Of a stretch of DNA of 64,000 nucleotides, positions 36,177 through 47,640 are shown piece after piece. A program made the position numbers and the translations under genes. Under the pieces are notes generated by a model. That model saw only the letters and a program-made list of their open reading frames with translations. It did not search any database and was not told the DNA's origin. Source of the DNA: Solimicrobium silvestre (lineage in GTDB: Bacteria; Pseudomonadota; Gammaproteobacteria; Burkholderiales; Burkholderiaceae_D); contig NZ_PUGF01000006.1 of assembly GCF_002976435.1 (NCBI RefSeq), positions 62,001-126,000 on the forward strand. The letters are read 5' to 3'. Each line of letters begins with the position of its first letter. Within the stretch, counting starts at the first letter, position 1.

Positions 36177-36479
36177 CTATTTCTTGAGGTCTTGCTTCAC
36201 CGGTTCTGTCAGTGCTTCTAAGCGGCGCTGGGTATTCATCAACATTCCGGCGACGAAAATTATTGTAGGTAACAGTAAAAAAATGGAGCTATACAAGGGA
36301 AGCTCGGCCTTACTAACAATGCTGACCCACACGCAAGAAATCGGTATTGCGATCATAAAAAACAACGCGATCAGCTGCGTTAAGATGGACATTGGCCACT
36401 CAATTACGGCTAGAGCCTTAGCTCGCCGTATGGCGTTGATCTTTTCAGTAGTAACGTCAATGGAATTTGCTGATTCCAT
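36177..36479 (-). CDS. Hypothetical small membrane protein
   Basis: This 100-residue protein has two hydrophobic segments (about residues 30-53 and 60-80) between charged ends. The N-terminus is acidic and then basic (ESANSIDVTTEKINAIRRAK), and the C-terminus is charged (LEALTEPVKQDLKK). It has no recognised domain. It lies 61 bp upstream of the larger membrane protein gene, so the two are likely co-transcribed. Confidence 0.65.
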   Translation of the reverse strand: MESANSIDVTTEKINAIRRAKALAVIEWPMSILTQLIALFFMIAIPISCVWVSIVSKAELPLYSSIFLLLPTIIFVAGMLMNTQRRLEALTEPVKQDLKK

Positions 36480-36617
36480 CTGATAATTTCCTCAATGAGT
36501 CCAACTTTGATTTGCGACGCAAGTTTGTGCTAAAAAGAGCAAGGCACCCTAAAACCTTGAACGCCCCCTTAACCTACGCATTGGAGCCACAAACAAGTAC
36601 TAGACAGTATCATAAAA

Positions 36618-36908
36618 TTAAAATTCGGCAACATTATTAACGTTGAAGTCCATATAACCTACAACCAACTTTAGATGCGAATTGGTAATCCTTTGAAATG
36701 TGAATATGTAAATACAATTCAACGTGTGATTACTTGGAACATGCTCTTCGCGCGTCAATGGATAAAAACTTATCTTATTGGTAGTGCAAGCGATTGCCCC
36801 AACTGGCAGCGATAAGCAAGGAAACCGTGATATTTTCTTGTCTTCCAGGTTACATCGTATTGAATTAACACTAAATATTTGTTGTAAATCCCCTTCCACA
36901 CTCGTCAA
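36618..36908 (-). CDS. Possible small hypothetical protein
   Basis: This 96-codon frame lies in a 530-bp gap between divergent unknown genes. The product would be mostly beta-strand in character, with four Cys and no signal peptide. No ribosome site or family resemblance supports it strongly; it may instead be non-coding sequence. It is listed because it fills most of the gap and is on the same strand as the membrane proteins. Confidence 0.3.
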   Translation of the reverse strand: MTSVEGDLQQIFSVNSIRCNLEDKKISRFPCLSLPVGAIACTTNKISFYPLTREEHVPSNHTLNCIYIFTFQRITNSHLKLVVGYMDFNVNNVAEF

Positions 36909-37010
36909 AAGAATTGCCTTTGATCACTATTTAAATTATTGTATTCACCCGTAGCACAGGCTCCTAAAAACTGCCGATTTGAATTTGAACTATCTAGAGA
37001 AAGAGTAGCG

Positions 37011-37853
37011 ATGAATGAGACTTTTCAGGTCAAAATTAATGGGATAAAAGATGGGGTTGAAATAGATCACGTTATTTACCGACTCGTTATCCTATTCAAA
37101 CGATCAAAAAACGAAGTGCAACGGATGTTTGAAACCGAAGGTTTTATTGTCAAAAAAGGGGTAGACCTTCCAAAGGCAATAAAATATAAAACCGTTCTTG
37201 AAAATTCAGGTTGTGTTTGCACTATCGAACTTGTGAATAAACCCGACCCCTTTACTATTCATGACATTAGCGTCAGAACTGATAAATTTCGCACAAAACA
37301 AGAGAGTCAAACAAGCTCTGCCAACATTTCCGGCCTCAATATTACTGAGACCAATGATGCTGCGACACATGCCTCTGCAACAATAACTAATGAGATTGGT
37401 ACCACCATCGGTGGCGAACGATTTCTGGCTCAAACCCCTCAGAAATTTTGTTGTCATTGCGGAGGAAACTCGGAAGTGTCGACAATAGAAACTGATTTCT
37501 TCATGGATTTAGTATTTTCCACCCAGTTTAAAAAAGAGAAATCAATCAGTTTGGCATTACCGTATTGCCCGACCTGCGCACTTGGGATTGATGCGCCAAA
37601 ATCCAGTTCAAACACGCCAGTAAAAATTAAAGATTTCTCCCGCAACCCGAATCCAACCCGATATGAACGGAGCGCCTTGCTTTTCGTGTCCATGATTACG
37701 GCACTGATGCGGATGATTTTCAAGTTGTTAGGTCAACAGGATACTGATTACATCAAAAAAATTGCCATTAAATTTTCTAATCCTGAATACGCCAAAGCCT
37801 TCAAGAAAAACAATAAACATTTTATTGATGAAGGATTTATCAAAATTTTGTGA
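37011..37853 (+). CDS. Hypothetical protein with L7/L12-like domain and two CxxC pairs
   Basis: The ATG at 37011 has a good AAAGAG site and gives 280 residues; an earlier in-frame ATG at 36939 is less likely. The first 75 residues (VKINGIKDGVEIDHVIYRLV and onward to YKTVLENSGCVCTIE) resemble a small domain with an L7/L12 C-terminal-like fold found at the start of many proteobacterial proteins of unknown role. A Ser/Thr-rich linker follows. A treble of Cys, FCCHCGG, and a later YCPTC could form a zinc ribbon. Near the C-terminus is a short hydrophobic stretch (LLFVSMITALMRMIFKLLG). The function is unknown. Confidence 0.75.
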   Translation: MNETFQVKINGIKDGVEIDHVIYRLVILFKRSKNEVQRMFETEGFIVKKGVDLPKAIKYKTVLENSGCVCTIELVNKPDPFTIHDISVRTDKFRTKQESQTSSANISGLNITETNDAATHASATITNEIGTTIGGERFLAQTPQKFCCHCGGNSEVSTIETDFFMDLVFSTQFKKEKSISLALPYCPTCALGIDAPKSSSNTPVKIKDFSRNPNPTRYERSALLFVSMITALMRMIFKLLGQQDTDYIKKIAIKFSNPEYAKAFKKNNKHFIDEGFIKIL

Positions 37854-38090
37854 CTAAGATGCCCCGCCACTAACGTTAAACGCAAGCAGACAGGGTGTCA
37901 CTACACACATGGAAATGAAGGCGCCTTGTGCCCTGCAATGATGTTCAGTTAAGCTCAGAATAATTACACGGCTATACCTTCATTAATGTTATTCCCGTGC
38001 AGGAGTGACGTTAAAGGTGAAACAGCATTAAATAACTATGCTGGACTTAACTGAACGAAATTCCTCTCATAGCAATTGCTGCATAAGTCA
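37854..38090. other. Intergenic region with a possible repeat remnant
   Basis: No gene was seen. Bases around 37990-38012 (TTATTCCCGTGCAGGAGTGA) resemble one arm of the CGTCATTCCC repeat found at 9578 and 63439. The rest is unremarkable. Confidence 0.4.
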
Positions 38091-38120
38091 AAAAAAACCA
38101 GCATCTCTGCTGGTTTTTTT
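38091..38120. terminator. Rho-independent terminator of the sec operon
   Basis: ACCAGCA and TGCTGGT pair around TCTC, with a run of A on one side and seven T on the other. It lies 22 bases after the secF stop on the minus strand and could also end plus-strand transcripts. Confidence 0.88.
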
Positions 38121-38142
38121 GTAACTCTCAAACGGGCATTAT

Positions 38143-39084
38143 TTAAACTACCGCGCCATCTGTTTCATCTTTTGGTTTGATCGGTTTAATCAAGTCTTCC
38201 CGTTTCACGCCCAACCACATCGCAATCGCAGCGGCCACAAAAACTGAAGAGTAAATACCGAAGCAAATACCGATGGTCAACGCCATAGAGAAGCCGTGCA
38301 GGGTTGCGCCACCGAAGAAGTACATCGACAACACCATCATTTGCGTGGAGCCATGCGTGATGATGGTACGTGAAATGGTACTGGTAATTGCGCTGTCGAT
38401 CACTTCGGTCACCGACGTTTTGCGCTGCTTGCGGAAGTTCTCGCGAATCCGGTCAAAAATAACTACCGATTCATTCACCGAGTAACCCAATACCGCCAAT
38501 ACGCCCGCCAACACGGACAAGCTGAATTCCCATTGGAAGAAGGCGAAGAAGCCGAGAATAATCACCACGTCATGCAAGTTGGCGATAATCGCGGAAACAG
38601 CGTATTTCCACTCAAAGCGTATCGCCAGATATATTGCCACGCCAACTATCACCATCAATAACGCGTACATACCATTGGTCCACAGTTCTTCACCTACCTG
38701 CGGGCCGACAACTGAAAACCGTTTCTTGGTCGCGCTTGCATCATGCTTTTGCAAGGCCGCTATCACCGCATCGGTTTGCTCTCCGGTTGATTCACCGGCT
38801 TTTGGTGCTGGCAAGCGAATCAGGACATCTTGGGCACGTCCAAAAGTAGAAGCGCTAGTGTCATGAAAACCTAATTGCTCTAAAGTCTGTTTAACGACAT
38901 CGACTTTGGCCGCTTGATCATAACTAACTACCATCTCCGTGCCGCCGGTAAATTCAATCGACAGATTCAAGCCGCGATGCAGCAGAAAAAACACGGCCGC
39001 CACAAAGGTCAAGGCTGAAATGACATTGAATATCAGCGCATGGCGCATGAAAGGAATGTCTTTTTTAATGCGGAATAATTCCAT
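38143..39084 (-). CDS. secF: Protein translocase subunit SecF
   Basis: SecF, with SecD and YajC, uses the proton gradient to aid protein export through SecYEG. The protein has 313 residues and six membrane segments. Recognisable parts are LSIEFTGGTEMVVSY in the first periplasmic region and VLAVLGYSVNESVVIFDRIR in the later membrane part. It ends with GVKREDLIKP. It follows secD with a 37-bp gap. Confidence 0.97.
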   Translation of the reverse strand: MELFRIKKDIPFMRHALIFNVISALTFVAAVFFLLHRGLNLSIEFTGGTEMVVSYDQAAKVDVVKQTLEQLGFHDTSASTFGRAQDVLIRLPAPKAGESTGEQTDAVIAALQKHDASATKKRFSVVGPQVGEELWTNGMYALLMVIVGVAIYLAIRFEWKYAVSAIIANLHDVVIILGFFAFFQWEFSLSVLAGVLAVLGYSVNESVVIFDRIRENFRKQRKTSVTEVIDSAITSTISRTIITHGSTQMMVLSMYFFGGATLHGFSMALTIGICFGIYSSVFVAAAIAMWLGVKREDLIKPIKPKDETDGAVV

Positions 39085-39121
39085 AATAAATCCTAAAAGT
39101 CTGGCTTAAAGTAATGCGTAA

Positions 39122-40981
39122 TTAATCGGCGGGTTTCCAAATCTGACCGATAGACAGCTTGGTCAGTTTGCGTTTACGTCCGTACCAAAGATTGACTACG
39201 CCGCGCGATACAAAGACGGACGAGAACATTGAGGTCAAAATACCCAGACAATGCACCACCGCAAAACCGCGAATTGAACCAGAGCCAAATGCCAACAAGG
39301 CCAGACCGACAATTAAGGTCGTCACGTTAGAATCAAGAATGGTCGCCCAGGCACGGTCAAAACCGGCGGAAATTGCCGCTTGCGGAGAATTACCGGCGCG
39401 CAGTTCTTCGCGAATTCGCTCATTAATCAATACGTTGGAATCAATCGCCATACCGAGTGCCAGGGCAATCGCCGCCATACCTGGCAAAGTCAGCGCGATC
39501 TGCATCAGGGACAATATCGCCACCAGCAGTAGCAAGTTGAACGACAGTGCCAAGACGCTGAAACCTCCAAACAACATGTAGTAGCAGATCATGAAAATCG
39601 AGATGGCGATAAAACCGTATAGGGTTGAATCGAAACCTTGCTTAATGTTGTCGGCACCGAGTTGCGGCCCGATCACGCTTTCTTCGATAATCGCCATCGG
39701 CGCAGCCAGTGCACCGGCACGTAACAGCAAAGCTAAGTCGCTAGCCGCTTCGGTAGAACCCATGCCGGTAATCTGGAAAGAAGAACCGAGTTCGGCCTGA
39801 ATAGTCGGCACGGTAAGGACTTCGCCTTTGCCTTTTTCAAACAGCACAATCGCCATGCGTTTACCGATTTTGCCGCGCGTGGCTTCACGCATTTTACGGC
39901 CGCCGTCGCCATTCAAATCAATGCTGACAGCAGGTTGCTGATGCTGATCAAAGCTGGCCGATGCGCCGGAAATAGATTCGCCAGTCAGTACCGGGTCTTT
40001 AAGCAAAATCACCGGAACGTTTTTACCTGCTTTAAATAATTCGGAACCGTAAGGAACTGTTGCAGTTCCGTCGGTGCCTTCCAAAATAGTTTCATCGCGC
40101 ATCCGCACTTCTAACGTGGCGGTGCGGCCGATAATGTCTTTGGCGCGCGCAACGTCAACTACACCCGGCAGCTCAACCACAATGCGGTCGATACCTTGTT
40201 GCTGGATGATAGGTTCTTGTGTTCCCAATTCATTAATACGCTTGGCTAAAGTAGCGATATTTTGCTTAACGCCGTCGGCTTTGGCCTGTTGCAAGGCTAG
40301 CGGTTTTAAGGAAACAGTCAACGTTAAATCTGTACCTGCGCCGGATTCAATTACGTCAGCATCACGTTGCTGATCGAGGATTAAATTTTTGGCTTTAGTG
40401 CGGGTATCGGCATCGGTAAATTTGATGATGATTTGTTCGGCATTACGCTCGATACCGGAATGACGGATATCTTTATCGCGCAAACTGCTGCGTATGCTGG
40501 CTTGCATGCCTTGCAAACGCTTGGTCAATACGCCGTTAGTATCTACCTGCATTAAAAAGTGCACCCCACCGCGTAAATCCAGCCCAAGAAACATAGGCAA
40601 GGCATGTATGCTTTGCAACCAGCTTGGCGCGCTCGACATAGAGTTAAACGTAACGCTGTAAGCCGGATCAGTCTGATCGGGATTCAGCGCTTTTTCTAAA
40701 GCTTCTTTAGCCTTAAATTGCGCATCCGGATCAACAAAGCGCGCTCTAACTACGCCTTGTGTGCCATTAACATTAAAAAATATGCCGGTATTCGCCAAAT
40801 TGGCGGCTTTCAGTGCATCTTCTACGCGCGCTTGCATAGTGGAATCAACTTTAACGGTTGCTTTGGCACTATTGACTTGGAGAGCGGGAGATGGACTATA
40901 AAAGTTCGGCACGGTGTACAAAATACCAAACGCCAATGCTAAGACGATAAGTACGTATTTCCAGGCAGGATAACGATTCAT
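39122..40981 (-). CDS. secD: Protein translocase subunit SecD
   Basis: SecD is the larger partner of SecF, with a large periplasmic domain that pulls on exported proteins. The 619-residue length fits. Segments include LGLDLRGGVHFLMQVDTNG near residue 125 and ALALGMAIDSNVLINERIRE in the membrane part, with six membrane segments in total. The first membrane segment is KYVLIVLALAFGILYTVPNF. A hairpin with a T-run lies just upstream of the gene on the operon transcript. Confidence 0.97.
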   Translation of the reverse strand: MNRYPAWKYVLIVLALAFGILYTVPNFYSPSPALQVNSAKATVKVDSTMQARVEDALKAANLANTGIFFNVNGTQGVVRARFVDPDAQFKAKEALEKALNPDQTDPAYSVTFNSMSSAPSWLQSIHALPMFLGLDLRGGVHFLMQVDTNGVLTKRLQGMQASIRSSLRDKDIRHSGIERNAEQIIIKFTDADTRTKAKNLILDQQRDADVIESGAGTDLTLTVSLKPLALQQAKADGVKQNIATLAKRINELGTQEPIIQQQGIDRIVVELPGVVDVARAKDIIGRTATLEVRMRDETILEGTDGTATVPYGSELFKAGKNVPVILLKDPVLTGESISGASASFDQHQQPAVSIDLNGDGGRKMREATRGKIGKRMAIVLFEKGKGEVLTVPTIQAELGSSFQITGMGSTEAASDLALLLRAGALAAPMAIIEESVIGPQLGADNIKQGFDSTLYGFIAISIFMICYYMLFGGFSVLALSFNLLLLVAILSLMQIALTLPGMAAIALALGMAIDSNVLINERIREELRAGNSPQAAISAGFDRAWATILDSNVTTLIVGLALLAFGSGSIRGFAVVHCLGILTSMFSSVFVSRGVVNLWYGRKRKLTKLSIGQIWKPAD

Positions 40982-41034
40982 AGGAAGGGAAGGAAAATCT
41001 AACTAAGTTAATAAAAAATGCAACGCTGGAAATG

Positions 41035-41069
41035 AAAAAAGCGGAAGGAAGAGCTAAGCCCTTCTCCGC
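41035..41069 (-). terminator. Terminator-like hairpin between yajC and secD
   Basis: On the minus strand, GCGGAGAAGGGC pairs imperfectly with GCTCTTCCTTCCGC and is followed by six T. It lies 13 bases after the yajC stop, inside the presumed queA-tgt-yajC-secD-secF operon. It may attenuate transcription into secD. Confidence 0.55.
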
Positions 41070-41082
41070 TTCATCTGATCAT

Positions 41083-41412
41083 TTATACCGTTTTGATTGT
41101 GCCCTTAGGCAGCAACATCGTCACAGCGCTTTTTTGAATGACGACTTCAGTGTTGTCAGCGATTTCTACTGTAACGTAGCCATCAGCGACCTTGGTGACT
41201 TTGCCTAAAATACCGCCAACTGTAATTACTTCGTCATTTTTAGCCAATGCATCCATCATGGCTTTTTGTTCTTTTTGACGTTTCATTTGTGGACGGATCA
41301 TCAAGAAATACAACACCACAAACATCATAATGATAGGTAAGAAACTCATTAAGTTGCCATCCATTAAACCTGGAGTAGCAGCTGATTGAGCATAAGCATT
41401 GGATATAAACAT
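41083..41412 (-). CDS. yajC: Preprotein translocase subunit YajC
   Basis: YajC is a small membrane partner of SecDF. The ATG at 41412 with a GAGG site gives 109 residues; an in-frame start at 41451 is too far upstream. One membrane segment lies at about residues 20-42 (FLPIIMMFVVLYFLMIRPQM), followed by the typical QKAMMDALAKNDEVITVGGI segment. It is the third gene of the minus-strand operon. Confidence 0.95.
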   Translation of the reverse strand: MFISNAYAQSAATPGLMDGNLMSFLPIIMMFVVLYFLMIRPQMKRQKEQKAMMDALAKNDEVITVGGILGKVTKVADGYVTVEIADNTEVVIQKSAVTMLLPKGTIKTV

Positions 41413-41536
41413 AATTTCCTCGATTGTTATAGTGGGCAAATTTAACGACATCGCGTTAGATGGTGCCCTATCGTTATTTTTAAAGCGTTTTTTGTACTGA
41501 GCACGCCAATAAAGTTGGCTATTCTAGCATTGCTAA

Positions 41537-43727
<2,191 letters not shown>

Positions 43728-43798
43728 ACAATTTAAATGGTTACTTTTCGCGGCTCTTAATTTACTAACTTTACTAACGCGATGAATTTAAGGCTTGG

Positions 43799-44075
43799 GG
43801 CCGGTGGTAGACCGGCGGCTACTTACCTTTTTTGCTTCGCCAAAAAAGTGTAAGCCAAAAAAGGCGACCCACTGCCGCTGAATTCCCGATTTTGTAAACT
43901 AAAAATGGGAAAAGTTCGAAACTCGCCTTCGGGCTAAAAACCTTGGGTACCTGTGGGAGACTTCTCTTGCAAGAAAAGTCCGTTCCGCAAGCGCGGAGCA
44001 ATGCTCCACGAAACCCTTGCTACACCTCAAACAACGAACCTTTCTTATCCATTTTTAGTCTACAAAACCGGCAGC
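43799..44075. repeat. Compound inverted-repeat region between queA and recG
   Basis: The left part, from CCGGTGGTAGACCGGCGGCT through a hairpin (TTTTTTGCTTCGCCAAAAAA), resembles a repeat often seen between genes in Burkholderiales. An imperfect inverted pair then brackets about 115 bases: 43885-43918 and 44035-44071 share CTAAAAATGG and TTTTGTA words. Inside are CTTCTCTTGCAAGAAAAG and GGAGCAATGCTCC hairpins. Short open frames on both strands here are by-products of the repeat. The 514-bp gap 43728-44241 holds no gene. Confidence 0.7.
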
Positions 44076-44241
44076 GTCAGAATGGGAGGTAGATCAAAAT
44101 CAACATCAAAACCGCAAATTAACCAATTCGGCATCTAAATTTTATTACTAAATACAACTTGGACTGTATAAAAACACAGTAATATGCTAATTTATTGCGT
44201 TGGCGAACCCGCCATTTTACGCTTTCTTGCCTAACTCCGAT

Positions 44242-46341
44242 ATGCCAGCTGCTAACAAAGTCACCGTTATTGAAAAAGCCAAACCTACTGCGGCGTCTAA
44301 ACTTGCCGCTAACTTGGCTAAATTAGGGCTGCGCACGGACATGGATTTAGCCTTGCACTTGCCAATGCGCTATGTCGATGAAACCCAAATTACGCCAATT
44401 CAGCAAGCCGCGCTGCAAGGTGGGCACATGGTGCAGGTGGAAGGATTGGTGACGGCTTGCGATGTGCAATATAAACCACGCCGACAGTTAGTAGTTACTC
44501 TTGCTGACGATTCCAGCCAATTGGTACTGCGATTCTTAAATTTTTATGGTAGCCAAATTACCCAGTTAGCCGTTGGCACTCGAGTACGGGCGCGAGCGGA
44601 ATTGCGGCATGGTTTTTTTGGTTCGGAAATGGTGCACCCTGAATATAAAGTGGTGAATGAAAATGCACCGCTACCTACTCAACTGACCCCCGTTTACCCT
44701 TCCGGTGTTGGTGTTTCTCAAGCCAGCTTGCGCCGCGAAATTCGCGCGGCGATGTTACGGATTAATTGGCAAGATACGCTACCCGCTGATCTGCGCGCGC
44801 AATTCGATCTAATTGAATTTGCCGAGGCCGTTAAAGTGCTGCATAACCCACCAGCCAACGTCGATGAATACAGCTTGGAAGATCGCTCGCATCCGGCTTG
44901 GCAACGTATGAAGTTTGATGAATTACTGGCGCAGCAATTGTCGCTACAACGCGCGCAGTTTTCACGGCGAAGTAAATCGGCACCAAGCCTGGCTTGTGTT
45001 GGTGAGGTTTCCAATGCGTTTTTAATGGGCTTGCCGTTTGCGCTGACTTCCGCTCAACAACGCGTTTTAAGTGAAATTCGCACAGACATTTCTGCCGCCC
45101 ATCCTATGCAACGCTTGCTGCAAGGCGATGTCGGTAGTGGCAAAACTATTGTGGCGGCCTTGGCTGCTGCGCAAGCGATTGATAGTGGCTACCAGGCTGT
45201 GTTAATGGCACCGACCGAGATTTTGGCCGATCAGCATTTCCGAAAAATTGCCGCTTGGTTGGAACCACTGGGAATTTCGGTGGTTTGGCTAACCGGCAGC
45301 TTGAAGAAAAAAGAAAAACAAACTGCTCGTGAGCAGATTGAAGCCGGTACAGCACAACTGGTGATCGGCACGCATGCGCTGTTGCAGGATGAAGTTAAAT
45401 TTGCCCGATTGGGTTTGGTCATCGTCGATGAACAACATCGCTTTGGGGTTGATCAGCGTTTGACCTTACGGAATAAAGGCAATGGCACAGACACTATAAA
45501 TAAGCTCATTCCACATCAACTAATGATGTCCGCCACACCGATTCCGCGCACCTTGGCGATGACTTATTATGCCGATTTGGAAATCTCGGTCATAGATGAA
45601 TTGCCACCCGGCCGCACACCGATTATGACGCGCGTGATTGATCAGGAACGGCGCAGCGAAGTCATCGCACGGGTTAGCGTAGCCGCAGCCGATGGGCGGC
45701 AAATTTATTGGGTTTGCCCGTTAATTGAGGAATCGGAAGCTCTGCAATTACAAACAGCAACCGACACTTATTTAATGTTGCAAGAGGCTTTGCCTGATTT
45801 GCAAATTGGGCTGGTGCACGGGCGCATGAAACCCACTGAAAAACAAGCAGTGATGGCGAACTTTATCGCTGGCATTACCCACTTATTAGTAGCCACAACC
45901 GTCATTGAAGTCGGCGTGGATGTGCCGAATGCTTCGTTGATGGTCATTGAACATGCGGAACGTTTCGGCCTTTCGCAACTGCATCAGTTACGTGGCCGGG
46001 TTGGGCGCGGCACGGCGGCGTCAGTATGCTTATTACTGTATCAGGCGCCTTTGGGCGGCATTGCCAAACAACGCTTGATGATGATGCGTTCGAGTACCGA
46101 TGGCTTTGAAATTGCTCGCAAAGATTTAGAAATTCGCGGACCTGGGGAATTTTTAGGCGCGCGTCAGGCTGGTCAGGCAATGCTACGTTTCGCAGATCTG
46201 GAAAACGATCAATGGTTAGTGGAGCAGGCGCGCGGCTTAGCGCAAACGCTCTTACAAAACTTGCTGCCAAATTCACCTGAAATTGTTGCCGCACATTTGC
46301 TACGCTGGATGAATCACAAAGAAGAATATTTGCGGGTTTGA
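44242..46341 (+). CDS. recG: ATP-dependent DNA helicase RecG
   Basis: RecG remodels stalled replication forks and branched DNA. The ATG at 44242 gives 699 residues; a TTG at 44200 is the alternative. The N-terminal wedge domain (about residues 50-150) precedes helicase motifs: Walker A GDVGSGKT, DEQH in VIVDEQHRFGV, and SATPIPRTLAMTYY. C-terminal motifs include IEVGVDVPNASLMVIEHAER and QLRGRVGRG. It is followed after 357 bp by oxyR, an order common in Burkholderiales. Confidence 0.96.
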   Translation: MPAANKVTVIEKAKPTAASKLAANLAKLGLRTDMDLALHLPMRYVDETQITPIQQAALQGGHMVQVEGLVTACDVQYKPRRQLVVTLADDSSQLVLRFLNFYGSQITQLAVGTRVRARAELRHGFFGSEMVHPEYKVVNENAPLPTQLTPVYPSGVGVSQASLRREIRAAMLRINWQDTLPADLRAQFDLIEFAEAVKVLHNPPANVDEYSLEDRSHPAWQRMKFDELLAQQLSLQRAQFSRRSKSAPSLACVGEVSNAFLMGLPFALTSAQQRVLSEIRTDISAAHPMQRLLQGDVGSGKTIVAALAAAQAIDSGYQAVLMAPTEILADQHFRKIAAWLEPLGISVVWLTGSLKKKEKQTAREQIEAGTAQLVIGTHALLQDEVKFARLGLVIVDEQHRFGVDQRLTLRNKGNGTDTINKLIPHQLMMSATPIPRTLAMTYYADLEISVIDELPPGRTPIMTRVIDQERRSEVIARVSVAAADGRQIYWVCPLIEESEALQLQTATDTYLMLQEALPDLQIGLVHGRMKPTEKQAVMANFIAGITHLLVATTVIEVGVDVPNASLMVIEHAERFGLSQLHQLRGRVGRGTAASVCLLLYQAPLGGIAKQRLMMMRSSTDGFEIARKDLEIRGPGEFLGARQAGQAMLRFADLENDQWLVEQARGLAQTLLQNLLPNSPEIVAAHLLRWMNHKEEYLRV

Positions 46342-46698
46342 TTATTTAAACCAAATTTGGGAGGATTTTTCCAAAAGTCAGATAAAATCGCGAGCTTTCA
46401 TATACTCCCATTGTTTCTTGAAGTATTTAACGTATTTAATGGCTTTTCCATTTATTAAAATAACATTTTTTAACGGTATATTTAATAACCAATGTAAACA
46501 TTGATTAATACGACGAAAATTTGAATTTTATGCTCCGGTATCCTCAAACAAAAATACCAACTTATTCTGTAAAATCATTTAAATTTTACGATAAGGATAG
46601 CAAGGCGCCGCAGTTCTCACTAAACTAACAGCACAACTAAAAGTAAAATCAGCATAAGATTACTGTACCGCAATTGTACGGACAGCACACAAGCCTTT
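46342..46698. other. Intergenic region between recG and oxyR
   Basis: This AT-rich 357-bp gap should hold the oxyR promoter. It contains CAATGT-AA-ACATTG (about 46490-46503), a small dyad. No gene or clear terminator was seen. Confidence 0.5.
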
Positions 46699-47640
46699 AT
46701 GACACTCACCGAACTCAAATACATCGTCGCAGTTGCCCGCCATCGACATTTTGGCCATGCGGCTGAGGCGTGTTTCGTGGCACAACCGACTCTTTCAGTG
46801 GCGATAAAAAAATTGGAAGATGAGCTGGGCGTCATTCTGTTTGAACGCGGCGGATCAGAAATCACCACCACACCGATCGGCGCACAAATCGTAGCCCAAG
46901 CCGAGCGCGTTTTAGAACAGACCGCCGCGATCAAAGAAATTGCCAAACAAAATAATGACCCGCTGGCCGGCGTGTTCCGCTTAGGCGTGATCTACACAAT
47001 AGGCCCGTATTTATTACCAACACTAGTCAAAGGCATGATTGCGCACGCGCCGCAAATGCCGCTGGTTTTGCAAGAAAACTTCACCACGCGCCTATTGGAA
47101 TTACTACGCCAAGGCGAATTAGATGCCGCCATAGTCGCACTGCCTTTACCCGAAAACGGCTTCATGACCTTGCCGGTGTATGACGAACCGTTTGTGGTGG
47201 CCGTACCCAATCAGCACGCCTGGGTGGAACGTACAGGCATTAACGCAGACGAATTAAAATCGGAAACCATGCTCTTGCTGGGCAACGGCCATTGCTTCCG
47301 CGACCAGGTGCTGGAAGTTTGCCCTGAAATGGCACGCTTTGCGACCAGTGACGACGGCATTGCCCGCACCTTTGAGGGCTCTTCGCTAGAAACCATCCGC
47401 CACATGGTGGCATCGGGCATCGGCATTACCGTACTACCCAAGGCCTCTGCCCCCAACCCGACTTCTGCCGACGGTATGCTGCACCACTTACCGTTTAATG
47501 AGCCTATCCCCATGCGTCAGGTCGCCCTGGTCTGGCGCAAAAGTTTCACCCGCGGCGCTGCCATCTCGGCCTTACAACAGGTCATTTTGAACTGTGATTT
47601 ACCTGGCGTCGCCATGCTGCCGGACGCTGTTGCCAGCTAA
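46699..47640 (+). CDS. oxyR: Hydrogen peroxide-responsive regulator OxyR
   Basis: OxyR is a LysR-type activator of peroxide defence genes. The 313-residue protein starts with a helix-turn-helix (VAQPTLSVAIKKLEDELGV). The two redox Cys residues are Cys199 and Cys208 in GHCFRDQVLEVC, at exactly the E. coli numbers, so disulfide sensing of peroxide should be preserved. Other conserved parts are the IGPYLLPTLV loop and EGSSLETIRHMVASG. Its targets are not in the immediate neighbourhood apart from possible oxidative stress genes. Confidence 0.97.
   Translation: MTLTELKYIVAVARHRHFGHAAEACFVAQPTLSVAIKKLEDELGVILFERGGSEITTTPIGAQIVAQAERVLEQTAAIKEIAKQNNDPLAGVFRLGVIYTIGPYLLPTLVKGMIAHAPQMPLVLQENFTTRLLELLRQGELDAAIVALPLPENGFMTLPVYDEPFVVAVPNQHAWVERTGINADELKSETMLLLGNGHCFRDQVLEVCPEMARFATSDDGIARTFEGSSLETIRHMVASGIGITVLPKASAPNPTSADGMLHHLPFNEPIPMRQVALVWRKSFTRGAAISALQQVILNCDLPGVAMLPDAVAS

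Noticed and set aside
43819-44138. Two short open frames between queA and recG
   Set aside because: They lie within a compound repeat and share its inverted sequence (the FLVYK word in both), so they are by-products of the repeat.
44200-44241. TTG start for recG adding 14 residues
   Set aside because: The ATG at 44242 is nearer the conserved N-terminal domain; the TTG has no better ribosome site.
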